From Thermoflexus sp035573655 (GTDB lineage: Bacteria > Chloroflexota > Anaerolineae > Thermoflexales > Thermoflexaceae), in contig DATMAC010000207.1 of assembly GCA_035573655.1 (NCBI GenBank), forward strand, positions 1-10,986: a stretch of DNA of 10,986 nucleotides. The letters run 5' to 3'. The notes under the pieces were generated by a model that saw only the letters and a program-made list of their open reading frames with translations, had not been told where the DNA came from and ran no database searches. The position numbers and the translations under genes are program-made. Every line of letters begins with the position of its first letter. Positions within the stretch are counted from its first letter, which is position 1. Of this stretch, positions 1 to 6,817 are shown piece by piece.

Positions 1-51
1 GGCCATTGGGCTTCCTCAGTGCATACCCCAAAAACAAATCTGGAAAAAGCA

Positions 52-891
52 CTAGAGTCCAGAGTCCCGCAGCCTATAGAAGCGCAACGCCGCGATCAGG
101 AAGGTGAGAACAAGCCAGACCCCCATCGCCCCGAGGAGCATCGGCCCCAGGGCCTCCCCATAGGTCCGCCAGGCGAACCAACCCGCCGGGCCCAGGAGGT
201 CCGGCGATCCGTTCAGCAAGACCATCGCCAGGATCCGGAAGGTGTGGAGGGGGTTCAACAGCGCCAACCACCAAAGCCACGCCGCAGGCATCGGGATCGC
301 CCACGCCAGCCCCATGAGGGTCAAATCGGTCAGAAAGACGCCGGCCATCCAGGCGATCAACGCGATCCCCAGCGCGGTGCTCTGACGTCGCAGGTGGACA
401 CCGATGGCCATCCCGATCCCATAAGCGATCCAGGCCAGCAACGTCGCGCCGATCGCCAGGCCCGCATAGCGCGTGACTTCCCCAACGCCCCCCAGGCCCC
501 CTCCCAGCCCGATCCCCAACCCGGCGATCCCAAATCCCAGCCCCATCGCCGCGGCCAGGGCCAGGGCACCGCCCACCGCTTTCGCAAGGAACACCTGGGC
601 CCGTGAGACCGGATACGAGAGCAAATAAGCCAATGTCCCGCTCTCACGCTCCGCCGCCCAGGTCAGCGTCCCCAGGCCCAGGCCCATGAGGGAGGCCAGC
701 AGCGCGGAGAGGTTCACCAGCGCCGCCGCTGTCCGACCGAAGCCGGCCAGGCCGATGTAACCGGAGCCGATCATAGAGAAAGCGGCCAGAGCCAGGGCGA
801 TCGCCGCGAAGCTCCCCGTCGTGATGACAAACCAGCGGCTTCGAAGGGCTTCCCGCCCCTCTTTGCGGATCAGCAACCCCCATACGCTCAT
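52..891 (-). CDS. nosY: NosY, ABC-type permease of the NosDFY copper-site maturation complex
   Basis: This is the membrane subunit that, with NosF and NosD, helps mature the copper-sulfide site of N2O reductase. The 279-residue protein has about six hydrophobic segments (roughly 21-42, 50-75, 98-130, 138-162, 168-190 and 249-272). A cytoplasmic stretch carries the ABC-2 permease signature ERESGTLAYLLSYPVSR (81-97), which in this family lies at the coupling region contacting the ATPase. The motif NPLHTFRI (about 203-210) is NosY-like. I chose ATG at 891 because GGAGG (plus 898-902) lies six bases upstream. An in-frame ATG at 996 would add 35 polar, arginine-rich residues and has no ribosome binding site. 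Length fits NosY (about 275 residues). The gene lies 117 bases after the NosDF fusion and is probably in its operon. The spacer holds only an imperfect purine/pyrimidine hairpin near 961-987. Confidence 0.88.
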   Translation of the reverse strand: MSVWGLLIRKEGREALRSRWFVITTGSFAAIALALAAFSMIGSGYIGLAGFGRTAAALVNLSALLASLMGLGLGTLTWAAERESGTLAYLLSYPVSRAQVFLAKAVGGALALAAAMGLGFGIAGLGIGLGGGLGGVGEVTRYAGLAIGATLLAWIAYGIGMAIGVHLRRQSTALGIALIAWMAGVFLTDLTLMGLAWAIPMPAAWLWWLALLNPLHTFRILAMVLLNGSPDLLGPAGWFAWRTYGEALGPMLLGAMGVWLVLTFLIAALRFYRLRDSGL

Positions 892-1008
892 CCCACGCCT
901 CCGAACCCCGCATAAACGCGGGCCTGCATACCTTTTGTAGTCCGTCAGAGCGCTCTTTGCAGGAAGGGAGATACCTCCGCTCCTCCTTTGAAACATAAGG
1001 CGATGCTT

Positions 1009-3222
1009 TTATTTGTCCTCCGCCTCCCATTCCATGTCCCACACCGGGATCCCCGCTTCCCAAAGGTGGCGGACGGGCGCCAGCTTGCGATCCGCGGGGA
1101 CGGTGAGGAGCAGCCCGTGGCCATTGGCGATGGGGCGATACCCCGCCTCCTCCAACGCGCGGCGCGCCCGGTTCAGGTCCGCCGGCGGCAGGCTCAGTCG
1201 AAGCTGGACCCGCAGGCCGGCCACGCCCGCCAAGCCATCCGGCGGGATCTCCGCGACCACCCGCCCGGCCTGCATCACCAGCACGCGATCCGCCAAGCTC
1301 TGCACCTCCTCCAGACGGTGAGAGCTGAACAACACGGTCTTCCCCCGAGCTTTCAATTCTCGCAACCAACTGAACCACTCGGTCCGGGCCGCCAGATCCA
1401 GATTGGCCGTGGGCTCGTCCAGCAGCAGGATGGGGGGATCCCCCATCAGGGCCAGGGCCAGGGCCACCCGTTGTTTCAATCCCCCCGAAAGGGTCCGCAC
1501 GCTTTGATCCAAATAAGGCATCAACCCAAACATCTGCGCTTTCGTCAGATCCACCGGCACGCCCCGCAATGCGGCGAAAAACTGCAGGGTCTCCCGCACC
1601 GTCCAGTTGTAGAAGGCCAACTCTTGAGGCACGTAACCGATCCATCGCCGGACCGCTGGCCCTTCCCTTCGGACATCGCGGCCGGCCACCCGGATGGTGC
1701 CTTCATAGTCCAGCAGACCCAGGATGCAGCGCAGGGTGGTGGTCTTCCCAGCCCCGTTCGGCCCCCACAGGGCGACCGCCTCGCCCGGCCGCACCCGGAG
1801 ATCCACCCCCTGCACCACCCAGATCCGGCCGAACCGCTTGCGCAGGCCTTGAACTTCCAGGATGGCCTCGGGGATCCCACCGGACTCCACTTTTCGGGGA
1901 GCGCGGAAGCGGCGGCGAAGCCAGCCCCACCATGCGGCGGCCATCCCGATCCCTCCAAGCCCGAACCCAATCCACCCACTGGTATGCTTCGGGGTCCCAC
2001 TCTGCAGACGGACAGGCGGACGGATCTTCGGGGTGGGATCCTCCAGGCGGATCCGGGGTTCGAAGAAGGGGACCAGAAGCGCAGCGGTCTCTAAGGCTTG
2101 AACCACCGGTGTGCCCCAGAACAGGCGAAGCGCGGGGACCTGATCCACGAGGGCTTCAAACACCCGGCGGGGACGATAGGGGACATCCCCGATCCCATCA
2201 CCGTCCCCATCGAAGCCCGCGTAATCGCTCCAGAAATTCCCTCGCCAATCGTTGGCCATCAGATCCCCCTCCCCCTGCGTTGCCGCCTGCTGCTCGTTCT
2301 CCCAGAACACGTTCTCCTCGAACACTACCCCGCGCACCATCGGCAAGGTCAACACCCCAATCCCGTTGTATGCGATGACGTTGCGGACGAAACGAACCGG
2401 TGATCCCTCCGATCGGGGCGTGTTGTCCAGAAACACCGCCGCGGTGTTATCCAGAAAGAGGTTTCCCTCCACATGGATCCCATCGCTGTCCTTGAAGGCC
2501 AGGCCATAGCCGCTGGGGCCCCGTTGTTGAAGGAAGCGGTTGTTCTGGAAGATGATATCCCGGCTATACATAACATAAGTGCCCACGAAATTGCCTTGCA
2601 GGACGTTCCCCTCAACAGAGCTCCCTGTGCAATACATATAGTGGATGCCGTAACGTCCGTTCACGAACCGATTGCCCCGCAGCACCGAGCGGTCGGAGAA
2701 CCAGATGATGACATCGCGACCCCGCAGGGTTTGGTTCCCCTCGATCCATGCATCCGGGCTGTACCACAGGCGGATCGCATCCCCTCGGTCCGCCTCCGGG
2801 ACATCCAGGCCGACGATCGTATTGTCCCGGATGCGAGCCCGCGGGGAATCTTTGAGATAGATCCCAAACAGAACCTCCTCCAGGCGGTTATGCTCTAGGG
2901 TCACATCGGAGGCCCCTTCCACCAGGATCCCGGCGTCCTCATGCTCCAGGGATCGGCCGGAATTCCGGATCACAAACCCGCGCACGGTGACGTGTGGGGC
3001 TACGATGCGAAGCACAGTCCCCTGGCCCCGGCCATCCAGCACCGGCCAGTCGACCCCAATCAACGTCAAGGGTTTGTCGATGAGAAGGGGTCCGTAGTAA
3101 ACCCCGCCCCGAACCTCCAGGATAGCCCCCGGTGGGGCGGCCGCGATGGCCTCCTGGAGCGTGCGGTCGGGATCCTCCGGCGTGACCACGATCAGGGTCC
3201 AGAGGACCAGCGACAGGATCAT
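1009..3222 (-). CDS. nosDF: NosD-NosF fusion: periplasmic beta-helix protein joined to ABC ATPase through one transmembrane helix
   Basis: One uninterrupted 737-residue frame holds two Nos maturation proteins. Residues 1-13 are a short hydrophobic export signal (no basic n-region, so weak). Residues 20-385 are a NosD-type right-handed beta-helix (CASH/PbH1 repeats with N-x-F/I rungs), ending in the NosD hallmark NFWSDYAGFDGDGDGIGD (329-346). Residues 416-435 form a Gly/Trp-rich transmembrane helix followed by RRRFRAPRK, predicting N-out/C-in topology. Residues 453-660 are a NosF ABC ATPase: Walker A GPNGAGKT (487-494), Q-loop Q533, signature LSGG (578-581), Walker B ILLLDE (598-603), D-loop 606-609 and H-loop H635. 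The tail (661-737) resembles the NosF C-terminal extension. The start overlaps the upstream stop as ATGA and has AGGAGAGG just upstream, so it is translationally coupled. In Pseudomonas stutzeri NosD and NosF are separate. All ATPase residues are intact, so I infer a working fusion. Confidence 0.93.
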   Translation of the reverse strand: MILSLVLWTLIVVTPEDPDRTLQEAIAAAPPGAILEVRGGVYYGPLLIDKPLTLIGVDWPVLDGRGQGTVLRIVAPHVTVRGFVIRNSGRSLEHEDAGILVEGASDVTLEHNRLEEVLFGIYLKDSPRARIRDNTIVGLDVPEADRGDAIRLWYSPDAWIEGNQTLRGRDVIIWFSDRSVLRGNRFVNGRYGIHYMYCTGSSVEGNVLQGNFVGTYVMYSRDIIFQNNRFLQQRGPSGYGLAFKDSDGIHVEGNLFLDNTAAVFLDNTPRSEGSPVRFVRNVIAYNGIGVLTLPMVRGVVFEENVFWENEQQAATQGEGDLMANDWRGNFWSDYAGFDGDGDGIGDVPYRPRRVFEALVDQVPALRLFWGTPVVQALETAALLVPFFEPRIRLEDPTPKIRPPVRLQSGTPKHTSGWIGFGLGGIGMAAAWWGWLRRRFRAPRKVESGGIPEAILEVQGLRKRFGRIWVVQGVDLRVRPGEAVALWGPNGAGKTTTLRCILGLLDYEGTIRVAGRDVRREGPAVRRWIGYVPQELAFYNWTVRETLQFFAALRGVPVDLTKAQMFGLMPYLDQSVRTLSGGLKQRVALALALMGDPPILLLDEPTANLDLAARTEWFSWLRELKARGKTVLFSSHRLEEVQSLADRVLVMQAGRVVAEIPPDGLAGVAGLRVQLRLSLPPADLNRARRALEEAGYRPIANGHGLLLTVPADRKLAPVRHLWEAGIPVWDMEWEAEDK
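1942..1956 (-). promoter_or_regulatory. Possible internal translation start for free NosF inside the fusion gene
   Basis: On the minus strand GGAGGG (plus 1951-1956) is followed by six bases and an in-frame ATG (plus 1942-1944), which is codon 427 of the NosDF fusion. Initiation here would give a 311-residue NosF with a short hydrophobic start (MAAAWWGWL) followed by RRR. The codons also encode the Gly-Gly-Ile-Gly part of the transmembrane helix, so the match may be coincidental. Confidence 0.3.
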
Positions 3223-3875
3223 GCGCGGGCCTCTCCTGGAACTAAGGTGAGGGGTCCAATCCGCAAGGACTGATGCCTCTCTATCGCCGTGCGGACCACC
3301 CGGCGGAAGTGGAGGCCGAAGGCGATGAGGATGGAAGCCGCCAGGGCCATCCAGAACCCCAACTGGAGCTCGGCCACGGTCCGGAACTGGCCCACCACCC
3401 CGGTGCCGATCAGGGGCGGCGTGAAGGGCGGAAGCCGCAATGGGGCGTTGGGATCCAGATCATGGCCGTATCGATAGAGCCAATAGTACATATCCGCCAG
3501 GAAGATGATGGGGAAGAGCATCGCCGGCAGGGCCATCACGGCCATCCAGCGGCGGCGGGTGAAGGCCAGGGCCTCGCCCAGCAGCGCGGCGGCGCCGATG
3601 GCCAGCGGGGCGAGGAACCGCTCCACCTGAGCGGCCTCGTGGAGCTTCTTCATCCCAATGTAGTGATTCAGATTGTCCACCTCGTTCACATCGCCGGCGA
3701 GGTGGGTCACGTAGACGTACACCCGGAGCCCCCCGGGATACTGAGGGGCTTGAAGGGTCATGCGCCAGTAGGGAAAAAGAAGGGAGAAGAGAAGGAGCCA
3801 AGAGGCCGCGATGAAAAAGGCTCGCGGCAGCCGGAAAGGGTCCTCGCGCAGCCAGCGGTTCAATCGTTCGATCAT
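3219..3875 (-). CDS. Four-helix membrane protein of the nos cluster (NosB-like candidate)
   Basis: The 218-residue integral membrane protein has four hydrophobic segments (about 19-37, 87-105, 110-132 and 170-190). A soluble loop between helices 1 and 2 carries the unusual stretch THLAGDVNEVDNLNHYIGM (57-75), with H58, H71 and M75 as possible metal ligands. A second loop between helices 3 and 4 is proline-rich (140-157). ATG at 3875 has GAGGTG six to seven bases upstream. Its stop overlaps the NosDF start as ATGA, so the two are translationally coupled. Clade II nos clusters commonly carry a membrane protein of unknown function (nosB) directly after nosZ. Position and topology agree, but I cannot confirm homology without a search. 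If the loop faces outward, as the NosD/NosZ location suggests, it could handle copper; that is inference. Confidence 0.75.
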   Translation of the reverse strand: MIERLNRWLREDPFRLPRAFFIAASWLLLFSLLFPYWRMTLQAPQYPGGLRVYVYVTHLAGDVNEVDNLNHYIGMKKLHEAAQVERFLAPLAIGAAALLGEALAFTRRRWMAVMALPAMLFPIIFLADMYYWLYRYGHDLDPNAPLRLPPFTPPLIGTGVVGQFRTVAELQLGFWMALAASILIAFGLHFRRVVRTAIERHQSLRIGPLTLVPGEARA

Positions 3876-3936
3876 CGTCCACCTCGGTCATTCCGTAGGA
3901 TCTTTTTACATCGGGAATGAATGTCGACCATAGCAC

Positions 3937-3955
3937 GGGGTGGTCTCCTCACCCC
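3937..3955. repeat. Small 6-bp hairpin in the nosZ-nosB-like spacer
   Basis: GGGGTG (3937-3942) and CACCCC (3950-3955) form a perfect 6-bp stem with a 7-base loop, about 60 bases upstream of the membrane-protein start. Downstream on the minus strand a TCGACA box (plus 3922-3927) resembles a -35 element, but I see no convincing -10, so no promoter is called. Confidence 0.35.
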
Positions 3956-4011
3956 ATATAGATAGCACCAGCAGTTCTGCGAATGCGGACCACCCCATCC
4001 CCAGGGGCCGT

Positions 4012-4046
4012 CATGTAGGGGCACCCACAAGGGGTGCCCCTACATG
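4012..4046. repeat. Perfect 15-bp inverted repeat, REP/MITE-like
   Basis: The arms CATGTAGGGGCACCC (4012-4026) and GGGTGCCCCTACATG (4032-4046) are exact reverse complements around a 5-base loop (ACAAG). There is no T-tract on either side, so it is not a typical rho-independent terminator. From general knowledge, palindromes of the form GTAGGGGC...GCCCCTAC are dispersed intergenic repeats in several Chloroflexota and cyanobacterial genomes. I infer it is one of these. It lies between the nosZ terminator and the next gene. Confidence 0.75.
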
Positions 4047-4106
4047 CTCGCACCCCGCAGAGATTCCACGGATTGGGATGACCCCTATGATCCGAATTCA
4101 ATCCCG

Positions 4107-4138
4107 AAAAAGGGGAGCGGCGTTTTCGGCCGCTCCCC
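4107..4138 (-). terminator. Rho-independent terminator after nosZ
   Basis: Read on the minus strand, a perfect 10-bp GC-rich stem (arms GGGGAGCGGC at plus 4112-4121 and GCCGCTCCCC at 4129-4138, 7-base loop) is followed at once by five T (plus 4107-4111). It begins 13 bases after the nosZ stop. It should end or attenuate transcription between nosZ and the accessory genes. Confidence 0.82.
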
Positions 4139-4151
4139 CGAAAGCCCTCCC

Positions 4152-6140
4152 TCACGGCTCCACTAGGAAGTAGCCCATCATCTCCAGGTGGAGGGCCGAA
4201 CAGAACTCCGTGCAGTAGAAGGGGAAGGTCCCGCTCTGATCGGCGTCGAACTCGATGGTCGCCGTCTCGCCCGGCTCCAAGCTCAGGTTGATGTTGTAGC
4301 CGCCGAGGGCGAAGCCATGGGTGGCGTCGCGGGCCCGCTCGATGTTCGTGATGTGCCAGATCACGTGGTCACCCTTCTTGACCTGAACCCGCTCCGGCTT
4401 GAAGTGGCTGCGGACCGCGGTCATCCAGATCTCCACCACCCGCCGGCCGCCCTCCTCCCGGACCTCCACGCGCTCCCGGCCGGCCTCGGTGGCGTTCGGG
4501 TCTTTCGCCATCTTCACCGCGTTCCACCCGATCTCCGGATAGACCAGGAACGGCTTGAGCTTATCGGCTTTGATGATCTGGGCGTAGTGCGGCTCCCCGA
4601 TCCCGATGGGCATGTCATAGAGCAGCCGCATCTTACCGCCGCTGATGTCGATCAGTTGGAAATTCTGCGGATGCAGCGGCCCCACCGGAGCGAAGCGGTC
4701 CACCGACCACTTGTTGAGGGCCACCACATATTTGCCGTCCGGCGAGACGGTGTCGCCTTCCGGGGCTGCGATGTGGCCGATGTTGTAATGGACGGGCAGC
4801 TTCTCCACCAGCTTCCACGGCTCGGCCCCATCCTTGCGATATGGACCGCCCAGCGACCACTTCGCCACAGCGCTGTCCAGGAACATGGAGGTGTAAGCGT
4901 AGCCTTTGTCATCGAACACGGTGTGGAGCGGGCCGAGGCCAAGCTCCACCTGGGCCTCCTTAACATCCTCGAACTTCAGCACGGGGACGCCGAAGGGATC
5001 CCGCTCGAAGTTGCCGGCGGCGATGGCCTTCTGGATCTTCTCAAAGGAATAGATCGTCACATGGGGGTCCAGTTTGCCGCCGACCACGATGTACTCGCCG
5101 CCCGGCGCCACATCCACGCCGTGGGGGCTCTTGGGCTCGGGCGCGAAGAAGAGCACACCCTCCTGGGCAGCGGTCTGAAGGCGGATCACCTTCATGCCGT
5201 TGATGACCTCATACTTGCCGGCCCGTACCAGCTCCTCGGCTTTCTTCCAATTGATGATGTGCAGATAGTCCATCTCGTTCTTCGCAGTGCCGGCCTCAAA
5301 GGGCGGGTTGCCCTGCTCGATGCCGCCGGTGGCCATCTCGGTGTTGATGGAGTTGCAGAACACCCAGCCTTCCGAGACCTTCTTGCCGGCATCGCAGAGG
5401 TCCTGCCAGTAGGGCGGCAGCTCGATCTGGAAGGACCGATCCGGATCCACCTGGCCCTTGGTGCGATCGAAGGCCCAGAAGGTCAGCATGCCCCGGTATT
5501 TGTCCTTGTATTGATCCAACGGGGCGTATTCCCAGCCGATGGGGGCTGCATATTGGGGTCCCTCGACCACATACTCGGTGTTCGGTGTGACGAACCCGCC
5601 GCCGTGGTCGGAGATGGCGTTTGGGTTCTTCACGATCTGCTTGGTCTCAAAATCCCGCAGGTCAATCACCGCCAGGCGGGCGTTGGCCTTGTCATTGATG
5701 AAAAGGAACTGGCCGTCATATTCCCCGTTGGTCTCCGAGAGGGCCGGGTGGTGGGTGTCCCCCCAGAGGATCGGCTTGCCCCTCGCGAACCCGCCTTCCA
5801 GCACCTCCAGCGTGCCCTTCTCCCCGAACCCGTAGCCCTGCCAGGGCTCCGGTGTGAAGACGCCGATCACTTTGAGGAGGCGCATGGAGGGGATGCCGAT
5901 CACGAGAACCTGGCCGGAGTGGCCGCCGGAGGAGAACATAATGTATTCATCGTATTTGCCCCCGGGGACATAGGTTCGCAACGCAGCCACGATATCCTCC
6001 GGGGAAAGGCCCCGCTCTTTAACCACTGCTTGAGCTTCCGCGGGCAGGCCCGCCACCGGGGTCGCTGCCCCCCGGGCACAGGCCGCAACCAGCAAGGCGA
6101 GCAACACGGTGAATGCAATGAACGCCTTCCGACGTGTCAT
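4152..6140 (-). CDS. nosZ: Nitrous oxide reductase NosZ, clade II type
   Basis: NosZ reduces N2O to N2 outside the cytoplasmic membrane, taking electrons through CuA to the tetranuclear CuZ site. The 662-residue protein has an N-terminal seven-bladed propeller and a C-terminal cupredoxin domain. CuZ ligands are all visible: H130 and H131 (GDTHHPALSETNGEYDG), H179 (SDHGG), H340 (PHGV), H406 (PLHTVF), H456 (NIGHI) and H518 (EPHYA). CuA ligands are H608, C643, E645 (backbone position), C647, H651 and M654. Their spacing equals that of the P. stutzeri enzyme. Residues 5-20 are a hydrophobic export signal ending in a lipobox-like VAAC with C21, so it may be a membrane-anchored lipoprotein. The N-terminus MTRRKAF also holds a twin arginine. 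ATG at 6140 is preceded by AGGAGGAGG. No key residue is missing. Confidence 0.98.
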   Translation of the reverse strand: MTRRKAFIAFTVLLALLVAACARGAATPVAGLPAEAQAVVKERGLSPEDIVAALRTYVPGGKYDEYIMFSSGGHSGQVLVIGIPSMRLLKVIGVFTPEPWQGYGFGEKGTLEVLEGGFARGKPILWGDTHHPALSETNGEYDGQFLFINDKANARLAVIDLRDFETKQIVKNPNAISDHGGGFVTPNTEYVVEGPQYAAPIGWEYAPLDQYKDKYRGMLTFWAFDRTKGQVDPDRSFQIELPPYWQDLCDAGKKVSEGWVFCNSINTEMATGGIEQGNPPFEAGTAKNEMDYLHIINWKKAEELVRAGKYEVINGMKVIRLQTAAQEGVLFFAPEPKSPHGVDVAPGGEYIVVGGKLDPHVTIYSFEKIQKAIAAGNFERDPFGVPVLKFEDVKEAQVELGLGPLHTVFDDKGYAYTSMFLDSAVAKWSLGGPYRKDGAEPWKLVEKLPVHYNIGHIAAPEGDTVSPDGKYVVALNKWSVDRFAPVGPLHPQNFQLIDISGGKMRLLYDMPIGIGEPHYAQIIKADKLKPFLVYPEIGWNAVKMAKDPNATEAGRERVEVREEGGRRVVEIWMTAVRSHFKPERVQVKKGDHVIWHITNIERARDATHGFALGGYNINLSLEPGETATIEFDADQSGTFPFYCTEFCSALHLEMMGYFLVEP

Positions 6141-6145
6141 ACAGA

Positions 6146-6154
6146 CCTCCTCCT
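6146..6154 (-). promoter_or_regulatory. Strong ribosome binding site of nosZ
   Basis: On the minus strand AGGAGGAGG ends five bases before the nosZ ATG. It is the strongest Shine-Dalgarno match I saw in the window and fixes the nosZ start. Confidence 0.85.
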
Positions 6155-6229
6155 ATGTTAGAGATGTCCACGAGGCTGAGAACAGCGTCTGCCAACCTTG
6201 AGCAACCTGCCAGGCAGTGTTCGATTTCG

Positions 6230-6235
6230 ATTGTG
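6230..6235 (-). promoter_or_regulatory. Candidate -10 element of nosZ
   Basis: On the minus strand the hexamer CACAAT (4 of 6 to TATAAT) begins 29.5 bp downstream of the centre of the palindrome at 6257-6272. That is the spacing expected if the palindrome is centred at -41.5 (class II Crp/Fnr promoter). It predicts a transcript start near 6223 and an 83-base leader. The hexamer alone is weak; the matching geometry at the zinc-ribbon gene supports it. Confidence 0.4.
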
Positions 6236-6256
6236 CTCACGAGTGGCAAGAAAGGA

Positions 6257-6272
6257 TATGATTTGGATCATA
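6257..6272 (-). promoter_or_regulatory. Crp/Fnr-type operator upstream of nosZ
   Basis: TATGAT-TTGG-ATCATA is a perfect 16-bp palindrome with the 5-4-5 core ATGAT-N4-ATCAT. The FNR consensus is TTGAT-N4-ATCAA, so only the outermost base of each half differs. It lies about 117 bases before the nosZ start. Anaerobic or NO-sensing Crp/Fnr regulators (FNR, DNR, NnrR) usually control nos genes. Which one acts here cannot be told from the window. Confidence 0.7.
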
Positions 6273-6313
6273 AAAGCGGGCTATTTGTGGGTGATTAAAG
6301 TCGGAATTTTTGA

Positions 6314-6327
6314 ATGACATTTGTCAT
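6314..6327 (-). promoter_or_regulatory. Second 5-4-5 palindrome upstream of nosZ
   Basis: ATGAC-ATTT-GTCAT is a perfect 14-bp palindrome with the same geometry as the site at 6257-6272, its centre 56 bp further from nosZ. The half-site differs (TGAC rather than TGAT). It may be a second binding site for the same regulator or a site for another Crp/Fnr paralogue. Confidence 0.45.
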
Positions 6328-6404
6328 GGGTGGTGTGTAGATGGAGGGAGCTTGAGGGCGGGGGCGGTGAATGGTCATGCCGGGCGCCCGTTCAGGGGTT
6401 CGAA

Positions 6405-6669
6405 GTAACGATTCGGCCTGGTCATGTTCGATTCGGAGCTCTCGTGAAAAGGTGGAAAGGTCCTATCCCCTTGAGCTCTCCTTCACACGGCGCGGAGAGC
6501 CGTGGGGAGGGGAGAAGCCTTTTTGGGCCCTTAGGAGAACATCCGCCGTGAGACACCCATCCGTATTGCGTTGCATAAGCGCGGCTGAATCGTAACGGTT
6601 CGGGCTGCCTTTTTTCAAAAGGCGGTGGGAAAGCGATTGGGGGAAGCTGAGCACAGGTTGTGGTCTTAG
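6405..6669. repeat. Repeat unit 1 of a diverged tandem pair, non-coding
   Basis: The unit begins with GTAACGATTC (6405-6414), contains a hairpin with a CACGGC/GCCGTG core, then the near-inverted box GAATCGTAAC (6587-6596). It ends in a conserved tail (6614-6669) finishing CAGGTTGTGGTCTTAG. All these parts recur in the same order in unit 2 (6700-7025). A small perfect stem GCCTTTT/AAAAGGC (6607-6623) lies before the tail. Frames through it show no recognisable protein. I infer a non-autonomous mobile or dispersed repeat. Confidence 0.6.
6476..6514. repeat. Imperfect hairpin inside repeat unit 1
   Basis: Arms 6476-6491 and 6499-6514 pair over 16 positions with one mismatch (6485/6505) and two G-T wobbles, around a 7-base loop. 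It corresponds in place and sequence (CTTCACACGGC) to the perfect stem at 6818-6860 in unit 2, as though it had decayed or been less selected. Confidence 0.55.
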
Positions 6670-6762
6670 AGAGTGTCTGAGAAATATCTAGGAAGCCACG
6701 TAACGATTCTGCCATTCTCACACAGCGCTCATCCGGGTATCCAGGGTTTCCTTCTGGGGGCT

Positions 6763-6809
6763 TTTTGGGGCTGAGCCGCGCGCCGAAGGCGCGCGGCTCA
6801 GCCCCAAAA
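6763..6809. repeat. Perfect 22-bp stem with 3-base loop
   Basis: Arm 6763-6784 (TTTTGGGGCTGAGCCGCGCG then CC) is the exact reverse complement of 6788-6809, with loop GAA at 6785-6787. In a minus-strand transcript the tip reads C-UUCG-G, an unusually stable tetraloop. There is no T-tract right after it on either strand, so it is not a standard terminator. Confidence 0.85.
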
Positions 6810-6817
6810 TACTTTTT

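Noticed and set aside
1..16. Possible start of the next minus-strand gene (ATGGCC at positions 6-1, AGGAAG at 16-11), for example nosL
   Set aside because: Only two codons lie inside the window and the Shine-Dalgarno spacing is short, so nothing can be supported.
892..996. Upstream extension of nosY to ATG at 996
   Set aside because: The added 35 residues are polar and basic without a helix, and no ribosome binding site precedes that ATG, whereas the ATG at 891 has GGAGG.
3901..3930. Promoter for the membrane-protein gene based on TCGACA
   Set aside because: No hexamer with more than 3 of 6 matches to TATAAT lies at the proper distance.
4188..6161. 657-residue open frame on the plus strand antisense to nosZ
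   Set aside because: It is an antisense shadow of a GC-rich gene with unmistakable NosZ motifs; its composition (many Asp, His, Leu, Gly) is typical of such shadows.
6607..6623. Stem GCCTTTT-TTC-AAAAGGC as a terminator
   Set aside because: The stem is only 7 bp and mostly A-T, and no T-tract follows on either strand; it is better read as part of repeat unit 1.
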